Assembly: GCA_037178625.1 (NCBI GenBank)
Contig: CM074142.1
Location: 806,001 to 870,000, forward strand
DNA from: Skeletonema tropicum
Taxonomy: Eukaryota > Bacillariophyta > Thalassiosirophyceae > Thalassiosirales > Thalassiosiraceae
Length of the DNA: 64,000 bases
Direction: 5' to 3'
A program made the translations under genes and the position numbers. A model generated the notes under the pieces. That model saw nothing but the letters and a program-made list of their open reading frames with translations, ran no database searches and was not told the origin of the DNA. Of this stretch, positions 46,821 through 57,626 are shown piece by piece. The stretch's first letter is position 1. Every line of letters begins with the position of its first letter.

Positions 46821-49800
46821 ATGAAGAAAGATGAAGTGACGGCCGCCGCCGCTCGCCTTTCACTTCTTGGCAGAGAGCATCTCAAGCGCCGACGACCCTA
46901 TCATACCTCAGATTATGAGCATCAGACGCAGCCATCATCAACACGACATTTCTTTGCCATCATCGTCGATGACGATCCATCATCGAAAGCATCAGCGCAG
47001 CACACCACTGGAGAGCTTGTGAAATTGAAGCGAATACTGATACCATCATGTGGTGGTGATGATCATCCGCATGAACAAGCTAGGAATATCAAGGATGGTG
47101 TCATGTGTCTGTGTGTCTATGAAGAATTGTCGACACAAATTATTATTGCATGGGATGATGATCAAGATGAATATGCAACAAACAAGAATTATTGCTTCCA
47201 CAACTACATCGAAGAATCTTATACAATCCTTGGTTGTTCGGAGTCAATCACATCATCAATGAACGAAATTGAATCATCGGATTGCATAGATTCAATTTCC
47301 TTTGCACTATCGTCGTGGTATGATGGAAACATCAGTTCTACATCACCAGTAGAAAATCACCATGATGTGTCACGGACGGATGTCGAAATTGTTGGCAATT
47401 TTCTTTTATCAACAAGTAGACAACTAGATCAACCAGCAACAACAATCGACCACTGTTGCTCATGTTACGACGAAGAATGCTCTGCAGACCAATTCATTGC
47501 AACGTTAGGTTTGAAGAATTCCAATGCAACTAATGCGAGGTGTGGGAAAGGCAGTGTGAAACAATATAAACAATCACTTTCTTCTTCTTCAACGAAGAGT
47601 AGTACTCCATTGCGGCTTATCATCACAGGAAATCCTACTACTTTTCATCGTGCAGTATTTGATGATATCAACTCAACGCAGCAGATGAGTCTACATATGC
47701 TACGTCGCTCCATTCCATCGATACCTCTGATTTCCTTGTTTCTTCAACCAGTGGTAGGGAATAATGCAACTGAGCATCATTCTTCTTCAATCCTCAATGA
47801 TCACTTACTACGGGCATGTGTCAAGCGCCTTCTTACTGGTAGGATTGTACTACATTCTTCTGGCAATGATCATTCCTCCACAATACGATCGTTATTATCG
47901 GTTAGAGTTCCTGCAAAGAAGAAGCCACCATTGAGCAATAGCAATAGTGATGATGAGTTATTGGTGACGTTACAATTCCGTGTGTTAGATGTCGAATCGA
48001 GAATCAAAAAACCCAATGATGATGATGAAGATAGGATTTATGTAATTCTTCCAAGTACACGGATAATTTTTCAGGCAGCAACAACAGCAGCATCGACAGA
48101 AATTATGGAACCAGAAACACCTACTACTTGTCGTTCATCCAAGCTACAACAGGCTATTGCTACACCTCACCAGCATCTTCTTTTGGAATCTCTTCGAATT
48201 TTAATACAAAGTTGTGGCCAGCAACAACATCGGCCTCTCATACCACGTGTGTTCCTATTCTCTGGGCCTCCTGGAGTGGGGAAGACATTTGCGGTGAAAA
48301 ATGCCATATCTGCTGCCAATTCTTGGGCAGACAACAGCTCAACAAAAAAATGTGACGCAGTGTGCCTTGTATCTATCCGAGGGTCAGAGCTGCTGGCAAT
48401 GTCCGGAGGGAGCAATGCATCCACTGCGAGAGAGTTGGAACGACACTTTGAGGAGGCTGCAAAGTTGTTGTGTCAGTCAAGAAACCGCGACGGTGAGGAA
48501 GCCAATGCAACAAAGGCTGTTGTTGTGTTTTTGGATGAATGCGATGCTCTGGTTTCGTCTCATGTCGTGGCTGCCACGCTTGCACTACTACTCGACAAAA
48601 TGGAAGGCGTCGTACGACCTGATACTAACTCTGGCAACTGGGGGCAAATTATTGTTGTTGGCACTACTAATCGAGTTGATGTTATCCCAGCATTTCTCCG
48701 CAGACCAGGCCGAATGGAAAAGGAAGTTGTGTTCAGCCCACCAAACGCCGTCGAGCGCTTTTTTCTATTGGAAACATTGCTCTGCGATCATGATATTCCT
48801 TGCAAAGAATTACAAAATGTGGCCGAAGAATGTGTTGGATATGTTGCTGCTGATCTTTCTGCTCTTGTTCGTAAAGCAGCGATGATTGGCATTGAGAGAA
48901 AAGTGAATGTAAATGCTTTATTGTGCGAGACTGCGTCGTCTCATCGTTCCACCATTACTGCCAGTGACTTGACCATTGCTATGATAGATACGCCAGCTTC
49001 ATGCCTTCGCGATGCCTCACTCTCTGCTCCACCCAAAACAACGTGGGACGATATAGCTGGAGACGCTGGTGGAGCGAAGACAGCATTGAGAATAGCCATT
49101 GAGTGGCCGAGAACTCGCAAGAAAGCTTACAGTGCTTTAGGTCTATCGCCTCCTCGTGGGGTACTCCTTCATGGCCCTCCTGGTTGTGCCAAGACAACAT
49201 TGGCCCGTGCAGCTGCAGGCTCGGCTGGTGTTTCTTTCTTGTCATTGGCGCCAGCAGACGTGTATAGCAGCAGTTTTGTGGGAGATGCAGAAGCGGTGGT
49301 GAGAAGGGCATTTGATTTAGCAAGATCTGCTGCTCCGTGTGTTCTATTTTTTGATGAAATCGACGCTATCATAGGCGGAGAGGTCGAGAGTGGTGGATCT
49401 CACGGGATGGATAGGGGTGGCTCCGCCGAGGCGCGAGTGCTGAGTACATTCCTAAACGAAATGGACGGGGTTGATGGGTCTGTTGCTGACGGCGTGCTCG
49501 TACTAGCAGCCACAAATAGACCGGGAACTCTTGACAAGGCGTTGTTGCGACCAGGACGTTTTGACAAAGTTATATATGTCCCTTCTCCTGACAGGGCAGC
49601 AAGGGCGGCAATATTGAGAATGGAAGTCAATAAGTGGTACGATTCACTGATGTCTTTTACGAAGGAAAAGTTTCCAGACCAGACAATTGATATTGCGATT
49701 GAGCAGTACTTCAAAATTGATGATCTCGCTTGTGACGATGTTAGTGGATCAATGACTGGAGCCGAAATAAAGCATGCGTGTGCAGAGACAGCTGTCAATG

Positions 49801-49964
49801 TGATGAGAGAATCTCTCATGAATTCTGATAGTTTGGATAATCCAGCACTGGCTCAAAAACTTTTGAAGTCCCTAATGAATGGATTGGAGAAAGCTTTAAG
49901 AGACACCAAACCACTTCTTGCATCAAGTTTAGATGAGTACATTAGATTTAACCAAGATCATTAG
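46821..49964 (+). CDS. Tandem AAA+ ATPase, AFG2/SPATA5 or CDC48-like
   Basis: 1047 residues, intronless. The N-terminal ~440 residues are low-complexity and poorly conserved. D1: Walker A GPPGVGKT near residue 482, Walker B VVVFLDECDAL, and RRPGRMEKEV. D2: WDDIAGDAGGAK, Walker A GPPGCAKT near 785, Walker B VLFFDEIDAI near 842, sensor AATNRPG and the arginine-finger block LRPGRFDKVIYVP. The Cys in the D2 P-loop (GPPGCxKT) is typical of AFG2/Drg1 (SPATA5) rather than of CDC48/p97 or PEX1. AFG2 relatives act in cytoplasmic maturation of 60S ribosomal subunits; the role here is inferred. A C-terminal helical extension ends with EYIRFNQDH. It is the first gene of the gene-rich right part. Confidence 0.88.
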   Translation: MKKDEVTAAAARLSLLGREHLKRRRPYHTSDYEHQTQPSSTRHFFAIIVDDDPSSKASAQHTTGELVKLKRILIPSCGGDDHPHEQARNIKDGVMCLCVYEELSTQIIIAWDDDQDEYATNKNYCFHNYIEESYTILGCSESITSSMNEIESSDCIDSISFALSSWYDGNISSTSPVENHHDVSRTDVEIVGNFLLSTSRQLDQPATTIDHCCSCYDEECSADQFIATLGLKNSNATNARCGKGSVKQYKQSLSSSSTKSSTPLRLIITGNPTTFHRAVFDDINSTQQMSLHMLRRSIPSIPLISLFLQPVVGNNATEHHSSSILNDHLLRACVKRLLTGRIVLHSSGNDHSSTIRSLLSVRVPAKKKPPLSNSNSDDELLVTLQFRVLDVESRIKKPNDDDEDRIYVILPSTRIIFQAATTAASTEIMEPETPTTCRSSKLQQAIATPHQHLLLESLRILIQSCGQQQHRPLIPRVFLFSGPPGVGKTFAVKNAISAANSWADNSSTKKCDAVCLVSIRGSELLAMSGGSNASTARELERHFEEAAKLLCQSRNRDGEEANATKAVVVFLDECDALVSSHVVAATLALLLDKMEGVVRPDTNSGNWGQIIVVGTTNRVDVIPAFLRRPGRMEKEVVFSPPNAVERFFLLETLLCDHDIPCKELQNVAEECVGYVAADLSALVRKAAMIGIERKVNVNALLCETASSHRSTITASDLTIAMIDTPASCLRDASLSAPPKTTWDDIAGDAGGAKTALRIAIEWPRTRKKAYSALGLSPPRGVLLHGPPGCAKTTLARAAAGSAGVSFLSLAPADVYSSSFVGDAEAVVRRAFDLARSAAPCVLFFDEIDAIIGGEVESGGSHGMDRGGSAEARVLSTFLNEMDGVDGSVADGVLVLAATNRPGTLDKALLRPGRFDKVIYVPSPDRAARAAILRMEVNKWYDSLMSFTKEKFPDQTIDIAIEQYFKIDDLACDDVSGSMTGAEIKHACAETAVNVMRESLMNSDSLDNPALAQKLLKSLMNGLEKALRDTKPLLASSLDEYIRFNQDH

Positions 49965-50314
49965 ATCTGTGAAGCGAAAGTGAGAGAATAATGATATATG
50001 CACCAGAAATTGATATTTAGATGATGGCAGCCGTGTGGCTACTAAGAGCTGCGGCAAAGTCTCTCTGTCTTTGTCTAAATGTCTATTCTTGACTCTTTTC
50101 CCAACACCAATGATTCCTCACGCCACGATTGGCGAATTTCCTGCCTAACTTATGATGCAAGTATTCAATGGACTTGTCTCATACGCCACACTCTGCATGT
50201 AAGGGTTCGGTCACGGACAGGAATTCGGTTGCTCGAGAAAGCCAAACTGATCGCTCTCGTTTTTGTCCAACAAACTAGAAAGATACTTAGCATGGACATG
50301 TATACCATAATCAA
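49965..50314. other. 3' to 3' spacer between AAA ATPase and glutaredoxin genes
   Basis: 350 bases between convergent genes; no separate feature seen. Confidence 0.6.
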
Positions 50315-51193
50315 TCACATTCTTGAAGAGAGTAGTACTCTTAGCTCACCCGTCTCATGCAATGCCGCCAAACCTTTCGATTCCATCATTCGTAAATCTA
50401 CTTCTGGCCTAGGTACAAACGTGAATCCTTCCCCCGCTTCTGCATCATTATTATCTGTAGAAAATCCATCTGTATACCCCCCAACTGATTTTCCATTGAT
50501 AAAACACGCAGGCATACTTGTTCGTCCCGTTGCCAAGGCTATAGATGCACGGAGAAATTTCCCCTCTCGACCTAAATCTTCTAGTTCGATGATTTGTAAT
50601 GTATCATTATTATCAAGTAATAATGATTGGTATTCTTCCTCTTGTAACAATTGCTTTGCCAAAAGGCACCATGGGCAGTCTACAAATGAAAACAACGTCA
50701 CTTTTGGCGTTGTTGACCTCTTATCTCTACTGCTACTACTACTACCATCATCATCATCATCATCAAGACTCCTGCCATCATCGTCATTCCTATCATGATA
50801 TCCATTCCACAATATCCTCATCAAGTTTTCATGAGATGCATCCTCATCAAATTCACGTCCAGCCGCCTCAAGGATCTTATCAATCTTCCAATCCCCCAAT
50901 AACTCTTGTTCTTTCGCCATGACATTCGCTACCATTCGTCCCATGAAACTTGATGCAAATTCTAACTTGGCCTCATCGGATGCAGTAACGAGTGGTGTGG
51001 ATTTCATCATGTGGGAGACTGTGGGTGAGTCGATGTGTTGTTGGTGGAGGGTTTGGAGGAGGGGCGAAGTTTTGATGGCGTTGAGGATGGTTGATTGGAT
51101 GGAGAAGGCGTTGGTGGTGGTGCTGCTGCTGATGGTAGTGGTGTATAATATGGTTAGGAGGAGGTTTGATAATAGATGAGACATGATTATCAT
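50315..51193 (-). CDS. Plastid-targeted glutaredoxin-domain protein
   Basis: N-terminal signal peptide (MSHLLSNLLLTILYTTT) ends in TTNAF|SIQS, matching the diatom plastid cleavage site with Phe at +1. After a ~130-residue region, a glutaredoxin fold follows: VTLFSFVDCPWCLLAKQLL with a dithiol CPWC active site, then RTSMPACFINGKSVGGYTDG containing the cis-Pro TSMP loop and the GGYTDG glutathione-binding block. Probably reduces disulfides or mixed glutathione disulfides in the plastid. An Asp/Ser-rich insert precedes the domain. Intronless; the ATG at 51193 or 51181 could start it. The 51610 MITE lies upstream. Confidence 0.8.
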   Translation of the reverse strand: MIIMSHLLSNLLLTILYTTTISSSTTTNAFSIQSTILNAIKTSPLLQTLHQQHIDSPTVSHMMKSTPLVTASDEAKLEFASSFMGRMVANVMAKEQELLGDWKIDKILEAAGREFDEDASHENLMRILWNGYHDRNDDDGRSLDDDDDDGSSSSSRDKRSTTPKVTLFSFVDCPWCLLAKQLLQEEEYQSLLLDNNDTLQIIELEDLGREGKFLRASIALATGRTSMPACFINGKSVGGYTDGFSTDNNDAEAGEGFTFVPRPEVDLRMMESKGLAALHETGELRVLLSSRM

Positions 51194-51609
51194 TATTTTT
51201 GTTGCAGTTGCAGTGGTAGATGTAAGTAGCGGTCTTTCAATGAATGCAAACAGAAATAATCAAAGTATGGAGCGCCCTTGACCGTCGACCGACTGTGATT
51301 GTGTCGACTTTTATACTGCTGGTGCAATTTAGTTGATTGACCTCGCTCGAGTGAGCAAAAGTGAAGGAGGAGGGTGGAGAAGGTTTGCCTGCGACGACCT
51401 TCATTCGTCATGGTTTTCTGGTTTTGTTTCAAAATATTCTTCTGTGAGAGTGAGAAAGCACAGGGGCGAGAACTCAATAAGAAAAGAGCTACCATATTCA
51501 CTATAACATGTAATAGCCCTCAATCAAAAGATAAATCAATGTGGCAGCCAACAGGCAGCCAAAGGCAGCCAATCAGCCACACACTGCTGACTGCTGAATG
51601 ATGTGAATT

Positions 51610-51927
51610 AGAGGTCCATCCCGAACCGGGACGGTCGGGACGGGACGGGATTTTTTCGACCGGATAATCCGATCTGTCCCATCAAACCCCGATCCGGGTG
51701 ATCCGGGATTTGTTTTTTTGCCCGAATTCGCGCCCAAGACGCGAACTTCTCAAAGTAGCGAACTCCATTCGGGTGTTTAGTAAGACTGTTCTCCCCATTA
51801 TTTCGTCAAAATATCCATAATTATACACAACTAACCAAAACCGGATTATCCGGATTATCCGTCCCGTCGGACCCCGTCCCGCTCCGGAAACCGGATAGGG
51901 TGACGGGACGGTTCGGGATGGACCTCT
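51610..51927. mobile_element. 318-bp MITE, 19-bp TIRs, ATT duplication
   Basis: AGAGGTCCATCCCGAACCG at 51610-51628 is exactly inverted at 51909-51927. ATT flanks both ends (51607-51609, 51928-51930). The interior has CGGGACGGGACGG-type GC words at both sides and no ORF. A 3-base duplication suggests PIF/Harbinger-like or another 3-bp-TSD group. It lies between the divergent glutaredoxin and protease genes; its right end is 37 bases before the protease ATG. Confidence 0.85.
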
Positions 51928-51964
51928 ATTAAATAATGCGTGCTATCCACATAAGATCCATTAC

Positions 51965-54711
51965 ATGATAAGTATAAGGATGCTCATCGCCACAGCTATT
52001 GCATCAGCCTTGCTTCTGCACGCAGCCGCTGCTGCACAACATAATGATGATGGAGGCGCCACTTTCAACATGTACCAACCCAGACATGCTCCATCACGGC
52101 CAGCAGACGCACCCGATGTCGAATATGAACACCACCCTTTTGATCAATATAGACACTTGTACGATGATACATATAAAGAAAGAGGGAGGAGAAGACGGGA
52201 TAATAATAACAAAAGCTCACAACAACAACAACATTCGAATAATGATGGATTGAGGAGGCGGATGAGATTCAGAAGATGGCTCAACAATAATGAAGAAGAA
52301 GAGACACAAGACAATAATAATAGGAATCTACAATCCGACAACAACTTGGAAGAATCCAAACCTACCAACGCAACATCACACACCACCACTACCACACTCG
52401 ACCCAACAACCGACTCACTCTACAAACCCCTTCGCATCCAATTCGACGTTCGTCACCTCATCAATGAAATGGACCTTGCCCGCTCTTCCCAAAATACAGT
52501 CGTCTTGACCAAACTCCAATTATTAATCTACGAAGTCTTGCCAATGACAGCACAGGCTTGGGGAGACTTATTGAGAGTTGTACCGGTGAAGGGTGGGATT
52601 TATCCATTGGCGGCCAAGGGGTCTTCGGCTGAGGCGTGGTTACCCAATGATAATGATGGTGTCAGTGAGGGTGGTTCGGAACAACAAGATGGTACTACTG
52701 CAAGTGCTACAAATAAAAACGATGGTACTACTACTTCTACTATAACTGAGAGTATATTGTACGAGGATCCGGTACGAGCATTTTATTGTCCAGATGATAC
52801 TACCAGTGGGATTTCGGGTGGGGCAGATTTATTGATTTATGCCACTGTGAATCGACATTGTAGTGGTGGAGAACTTTACTTTCCGACAAATCGAAATACT
52901 AGACGTAGAAGAAGAACGCAAGTAGCTGGGGGGGTAGGAGGTACTTTGGCCTCGGCATTATCATGTCAAAGAGATCAATATGATCGACCTGTTACTGGAA
53001 GTATCGACTTTTGTCTCAGTGGTATGGATGGAACGTTAAGTGTCGATGTAGATGCAGCTATTTCCCAGAAGGAAGCGCAGGGGTTTGGACCATCTCCGAA
53101 TGATAATGGAGAAAATGTCATTGTTGGAAGTAATGGAGCAAGTTTGACGTGGAATGGATGGTTTGGTAAATCGATGGATTTGGAGAGTCCATTGAAATCG
53201 AATGTGGATGTTGTTCAGTATACTGCTGGAGTGGCTATTCATGGTGAGTTTTGCTTCTTTTTTTTTGGACTAGAGAAGTAACTCTTGGTCTCTTACTCTT
53301 ACTTTTTCACATGAGTTGTTAACCGCGACATTACACTTCTGTTGCTTTGTCAGAAATTGGCCACGTCCTCGGATTATCATCCGACAGCCTCTCTTACTTT
53401 CGTCATCCTATCACAGGCTATCCACTAACTCCTCGCCCATTCACATTGAGTAGTGCGACTTGTGTTTCTGGCGAGAAACGAAACCTTGTCGGGATACCTA
53501 GCGATACAGTGATGAAAGAAGGCATCGACAAAGGTACCGGTAAAAGGTATTACGAGGTTGTAACCCCCACGGTGCAGAGAATTGTACGAAATCATTTTAA
53601 TTGCTCTACAGCAACGGGTGCAAGATTGGAAAACCAACCTACTGGAACAGATTGTTTCGGATCACACTTTGATGAACGACATTACTTTACTGACATTATG
53701 GGGGCTGTATTTTCTCCAGCCGTAAACGTGTTATCGCCATTGGTGCTCGCATATTTGGAAGATTCTGGATGGTATAGAGCCAATTACCAAAGCAATTATG
53801 TGCACATTGGCACGTTTGGGCATGGGGCAGGCTGTGCGTTCCTGGAAGGAAATTGTATCGACTCGGATGGAAATGTCCCAGAGGCTATGGAAGGCAGCTT
53901 TTGCAACAGTGTAATCTCGGCCAATGGCGGTAGAATTGATTTATCTTCTTCTGGGCCGCAGAAATGTGACCCGACACACACGCAAAAGGCGTTTTGTGAC
54001 TGGATCGACACGTATGCACTCATTGGGATTGGTAAGACTGGCCAAACTATAGAACCTGCTCCAGAATTTTTCCAATATGTGGATGATAATCCAAACCTCC
54101 GTCCGTACACGTTTACTGTGGCTGATTACTGTCCTATTGCGCATTTGAGTCAGTATAGCTGCTTTGTCAATGGTGGTCGAGCAACTGAAGAACAGTTGAA
54201 TGTAGGAGAGTATTACGGTCCAGATTCTCGATGTGTCGAAACCGATGGTTCAAGATCGTATAGCTTGTGTCTTCAAACGAATTGCAACCTGGATATTGGT
54301 CAAGTTGAAATCTTGGCTGGTGGTCAGAGAAAAATATGTGATTATGACGGTCAAGTTCACATACTATCCAATAGCGATAATGATGCGAACCCTGTGAGAA
54401 TAAAATGCCCAAAGGCAGCTTTGATATGTCCTGAATTGTTTTGCCCTGGTAATTGTGCAGGGAGGGGTGAATGTGTTTACGGCAGTGAGCAGACTTTGGC
54501 TAAATGCGTGTGTGATTCAGAAGAAGACACAACAAGAGGGTGTTTCAGAACACCACTGCAATTTTCTGAATCATACGGCCCAGCTCTTGCTCAAACAAAT
54601 CGTGCAAACAAGACTGTTTTTCTGTCAATTGTTGGCTCGTTGGTGATTGGCTTGGCAGTTATCTACATTGTTTTAAGGCAGTGGAAGGCGAGGCAGAATG
54701 TGTTCATGTAA
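51965..54711 (+). CDS. Leishmanolysin-like (M8) metalloprotease, membrane-anchored
   Basis: Secreted or surface zinc protease. Signal peptide (LIATAIASALLLHAAAAA), a Gln/Asn/Glu-rich propeptide-like region, then the M8 catalytic domain. The zinc motif HEIGHVLG is encoded across an intron, 53244-53353 (110 bp; CATG|GTGAGT ... TTTGTCAG|AAATTGG), so the catalytic Glu codon is split. GSHFDERHYFTDIMG supplies the third His and the Met-turn region. Many Cys follow, then an EGF-like block (CPGNCAGRGECVYG) and a C-terminal transmembrane helix (FLSIVGSLVIGLAVIYIVL) with a short basic tail. Exons 51965-53243 and 53354-54711. Family known from adhesion and matrix degradation; substrate here unknown. Confidence 0.88.
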
Positions 54712-54846
54712 ATTCATCAGTAGCAAGTTTCAAAAGAGCGAGTTCTCTGCCAAGAGGAGCAACAATTCAGAAATTTGCAATCACGTCCTAGTCTGAAACT
54801 ATAGAGGCACCTCAAATTCTTCAATTCATTCATTTTAGCAGTTAGG

Positions 54847-56226
54847 TTACAACCCCATGTGACCCAGTGTCTTGACCAACATCTTCCCCCAAACCGAATC
54901 CAAAACAGCCGTGCTCACAAACACTGTCAGCACCACCCCCAATATATCCATGATAACCTGAATAGTCGTACTACTATGAGCAGGATCCACACCCATCTTC
55001 TGAAGCACCAGAGGCAACACCGCCCCCAAACAAATACTCGAAAAGACAATCATACTCAACGCAAGAGTCACAGCCATTGTCTCTGGAAAGGGCGTCTGAA
55101 ATATAATCGCCCGCGTAAACCCCGCAATGGATAAGATTGCCGATAATGCGAATGCCATTCGTAGTTCCCGTGAGAGAAATTGAGATTGTGTCGTTGGATT
55201 TAATGTCCCGAGTGCCAAACCCCGGATGACACGGACGCTGGCTTGATTTCCGGCGTTCCCACCTGCTCCTACTAGCATTGTTAGGAAGTAGACAATGACG
55301 GGATGATCTTGTAGTAGTAATTCATTTCGTGATAGTATGAATCCACTGCAGGATTGAAGGGCTAGTAGACCGACTAGCCAATAGGCACGTGACTTCATTG
55401 CATCGAGAAATGTAATGTTCGGTTCCACGGGACATTCTCCTACCCCCCCGCCCGAGGTCCATTTGTTGGATTGGTCATCGTATTCGCATATTTCATCTTC
55501 GTCGATACCCGAGGACACTAGACCAAGTTCGTCATCGTCGGTTCCGAAACTACTAGTAGTACCACCATAATTGCGGCTATTACCATTGGTAACAGTACTA
55601 CTACTGTCAACTTCACCCCCGCTCGATAATTCATTATCTGTATACCTCTTCTGACGCTTATTCCACCCATCGACTATGGTACTGCTACTACCCCCCATTG
55701 TTGTTACATCCGATGGCCATCCTTCAAAGTCTTCAAGGATGAGGCGTTGCTCGATTGGTTTCATCTCCCCTTGCTGCTGTTGTTGCTGTTTTACCAATTC
55801 GTCATTTTGAACTTGTAATAATCTAAGTCGTTCTTGAAGTAATCTATTTTCAGCTCTGAGTTTGATGAGATCATCTTGTCCATTGGTAGTAGTGGTGGTG
55901 GAGGTTGAATCGGACGAAGAAGATGATGACGAAGATGCATTATCCTCGGATGAAGACGAATGCAATAGCCGCCATCGCTGCGCTCCTATTATACTCTGAA
56001 ATAAAGATTTCGAAGATGAAGCGTTCGATAATCCTATTCTCTTGTTGGTATTTGTTGACGTTGAAATGGATGATGACGATGATGATGAGCTGCTCCTGCT
56101 TCTAGTGCTGTAGGGAGGAGGACGAAATAAGTTGGAGGTGGAGGAGGGTGATGAAAATGCCTCTGCTGCTTGGCGACAGCAAATGGCAAGTGATGCTGCT
56201 GCTGCCAGCGGATATGTCGCCACCAT
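54847..56226 (-). CDS. MgtE/SLC41-like Mg2+ transporter, probably plastid
   Basis: N-terminal signal peptide (LAAAASLAICCRQ) with AAEAF|SSPS, a diatom plastid-type cleavage site. A long low-complexity region and a coiled coil (KLRAENRLLQERLRLLQVQN) follow, then five hydrophobic segments of the MgtE membrane domain. LVGAGGNAGNQASVRVIRG matches the MgtE signature loop, and GVDPAHSSTTIQVIMDILGV carries the pore-lining Asp. The bacterial N and CBS regulatory domains are absent. Likely moves Mg2+ across a plastid membrane; target membrane not determinable. The divergent MOB gene starts 433 bases away. Convergent with the protease gene, 135 bases apart. Confidence 0.85.
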   Translation of the reverse strand: MVATYPLAAAASLAICCRQAAEAFSSPSSTSNLFRPPPYSTRSRSSSSSSSSSISTSTNTNKRIGLSNASSSKSLFQSIIGAQRWRLLHSSSSEDNASSSSSSSSDSTSTTTTTNGQDDLIKLRAENRLLQERLRLLQVQNDELVKQQQQQQGEMKPIEQRLILEDFEGWPSDVTTMGGSSSTIVDGWNKRQKRYTDNELSSGGEVDSSSTVTNGNSRNYGGTTSSFGTDDDELGLVSSGIDEDEICEYDDQSNKWTSGGGVGECPVEPNITFLDAMKSRAYWLVGLLALQSCSGFILSRNELLLQDHPVIVYFLTMLVGAGGNAGNQASVRVIRGLALGTLNPTTQSQFLSRELRMAFALSAILSIAGFTRAIIFQTPFPETMAVTLALSMIVFSSICLGAVLPLVLQKMGVDPAHSSTTIQVIMDILGVVLTVFVSTAVLDSVWGKMLVKTLGHMGL

Positions 56227-56658
56227 TATGATTATAGCACTACGTAATGCACAGCTGGATGGAGAAGGCTAAGGCAGAAGGTCTCCGCATGTAGATAGAT
56301 GCAATATCATGCGGTTAGCATTGGTTAGCTCTGCTAGAGTATTGGGATTTGCGCTGAAATGACATGTGACATGTTGCAGTAAATACCGCGAAAGATCCGC
56401 GAAGGAAGTACGTGTTCGGAAAGAGGTTACGGTGGGTCTGTTTTCAGGACTCAATGCCGTAAAATCGTGGGTGTAGCGTGGGCCAAAACGCGACTCCGAG
56501 ACTCACTCACATGCAAGATGAACGCAGCGATCAAGCGAGCCCGATCTATCGATCGAACTCAAATTTTTTCATTTTTTTCCACCACGACGATAATACTTAT
56601 AATCGATTCGAAACATCCAAGATCCAAGCCAAGAGTACTCTACTAAACCAACTGCCCC
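56227..56658. promoter_or_regulatory. Divergent promoter region, MgtE-like / MOB
   Basis: 432 bases between two divergently transcribed genes. No clear TATA or Inr assigned; called only from gene orientation. Confidence 0.4.
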
Positions 56659-57354
56659 ATGTCATCATCACGATCCAACCTCCCCACCGGAGCAGGCACC
56701 TTCCAACCCCTCCGCCACCGCTCCGGCACACTCCGCGACCGTCTCCACGGCTACACCAAACAAACCCTCGGGGCAGGCGGATCCCTCAACGACGCAGTCG
56801 CCCTCCCCCCCGGCGAATCCTGCGCGGGATGGGTGGCCGTCCACGCCATCGACTTTTACAATGATGTTAGCACCATCTGGGCCGTTATGGCAGAAGATCC
56901 ATATTTGGATTCGTTTCGGCCGGGGGAGGGGTTCCCCAGTGGGGTGGAGTACCGCTGGTCAGAGGGGTCGGGGAGGGATGCCACGACTATATCAGTGAGT
57001 GCTCCGGTGTATATTGAAAAGGTACTGCAGTGGATTGCCGATCAAATAAATGATGAGACCAAATTCCCCGATGATGATGATGAAGCGGAGGCGTTACGGG
57101 TATTTCAAACACCTCAATTTGCGGCCTTGTGTGGACAGATCTTTCGAAGGTTGTTTCGGGTTTATGGGATTATTTATTCGAGTTTTTTTGGAACGTTGGA
57201 GGCGTTGCAGATGGCACCGCATTTGAACACGTGTTTTAAGCATTTCATGTTCTTTTGTACGGAGTTTGGCCTTTTGCCGGAGAGGGAGATGGAGCCTTTG
57301 GAGGTTTTGGTCAAGCCTATAAGGAAGCAGTACCATCTGGCCAAGGGGAAGTAA
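56659..57354 (+). CDS. MOB-family protein lacking the usual zinc ligands
   Basis: 231 residues, intronless. MOB proteins are adaptors that activate NDR/LATS-type kinases in mitosis and morphogenesis. The fold is recognisable from VEYRWSEG, ISVSAPVYIEKVLQWIADQI, IFRRLFRVYGIIYSSFFGTL, LNTCFKHFMFFCTEFGLLPE and REMEPLEVLV. In typical MOB1 the segment before EYxW has two zinc-binding Cys and the RVYAHIYHxHF helix has two His. Here these read FRPGEGFPSG and RVYGIIYSSFF, so all four ligands seem lost, a state known for some divergent MOBs. ATG 56659 is the first in-frame start; frame and codon use support it. Confidence 0.85.
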   Translation: MSSSRSNLPTGAGTFQPLRHRSGTLRDRLHGYTKQTLGAGGSLNDAVALPPGESCAGWVAVHAIDFYNDVSTIWAVMAEDPYLDSFRPGEGFPSGVEYRWSEGSGRDATTISVSAPVYIEKVLQWIADQINDETKFPDDDDEAEALRVFQTPQFAALCGQIFRRLFRVYGIIYSSFFGTLEALQMAPHLNTCFKHFMFFCTEFGLLPEREMEPLEVLVKPIRKQYHLAKGK

Positions 57355-57626
57355 GAAGTGTACTTATACTGAATGACTTATTATGATGGATATAATATTA
57401 CTTATAGGTTTTGTACATGGAAATAAAGTCCATGTATGCTTGGAATCAAAGGAGAGTAGACAAATAGAACAGCAATGGGAAGATATGTATGGAGAAGAAG
57501 GATGAAAAACAAGACGTCTCTTGTCATTGACAACGGAAACAAAAAAACAATTAGGCAGTATGATAGATATTTAACAAGCGAGTGTTTGTGATTGTTATGA
57601 ACAATATCTCTTCACATCTTCCTTCG
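57355..57626. other. 3' to 3' spacer, MOB / cytidylyltransferase
   Basis: 272 bases between convergent genes; no feature seen. Confidence 0.6.
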
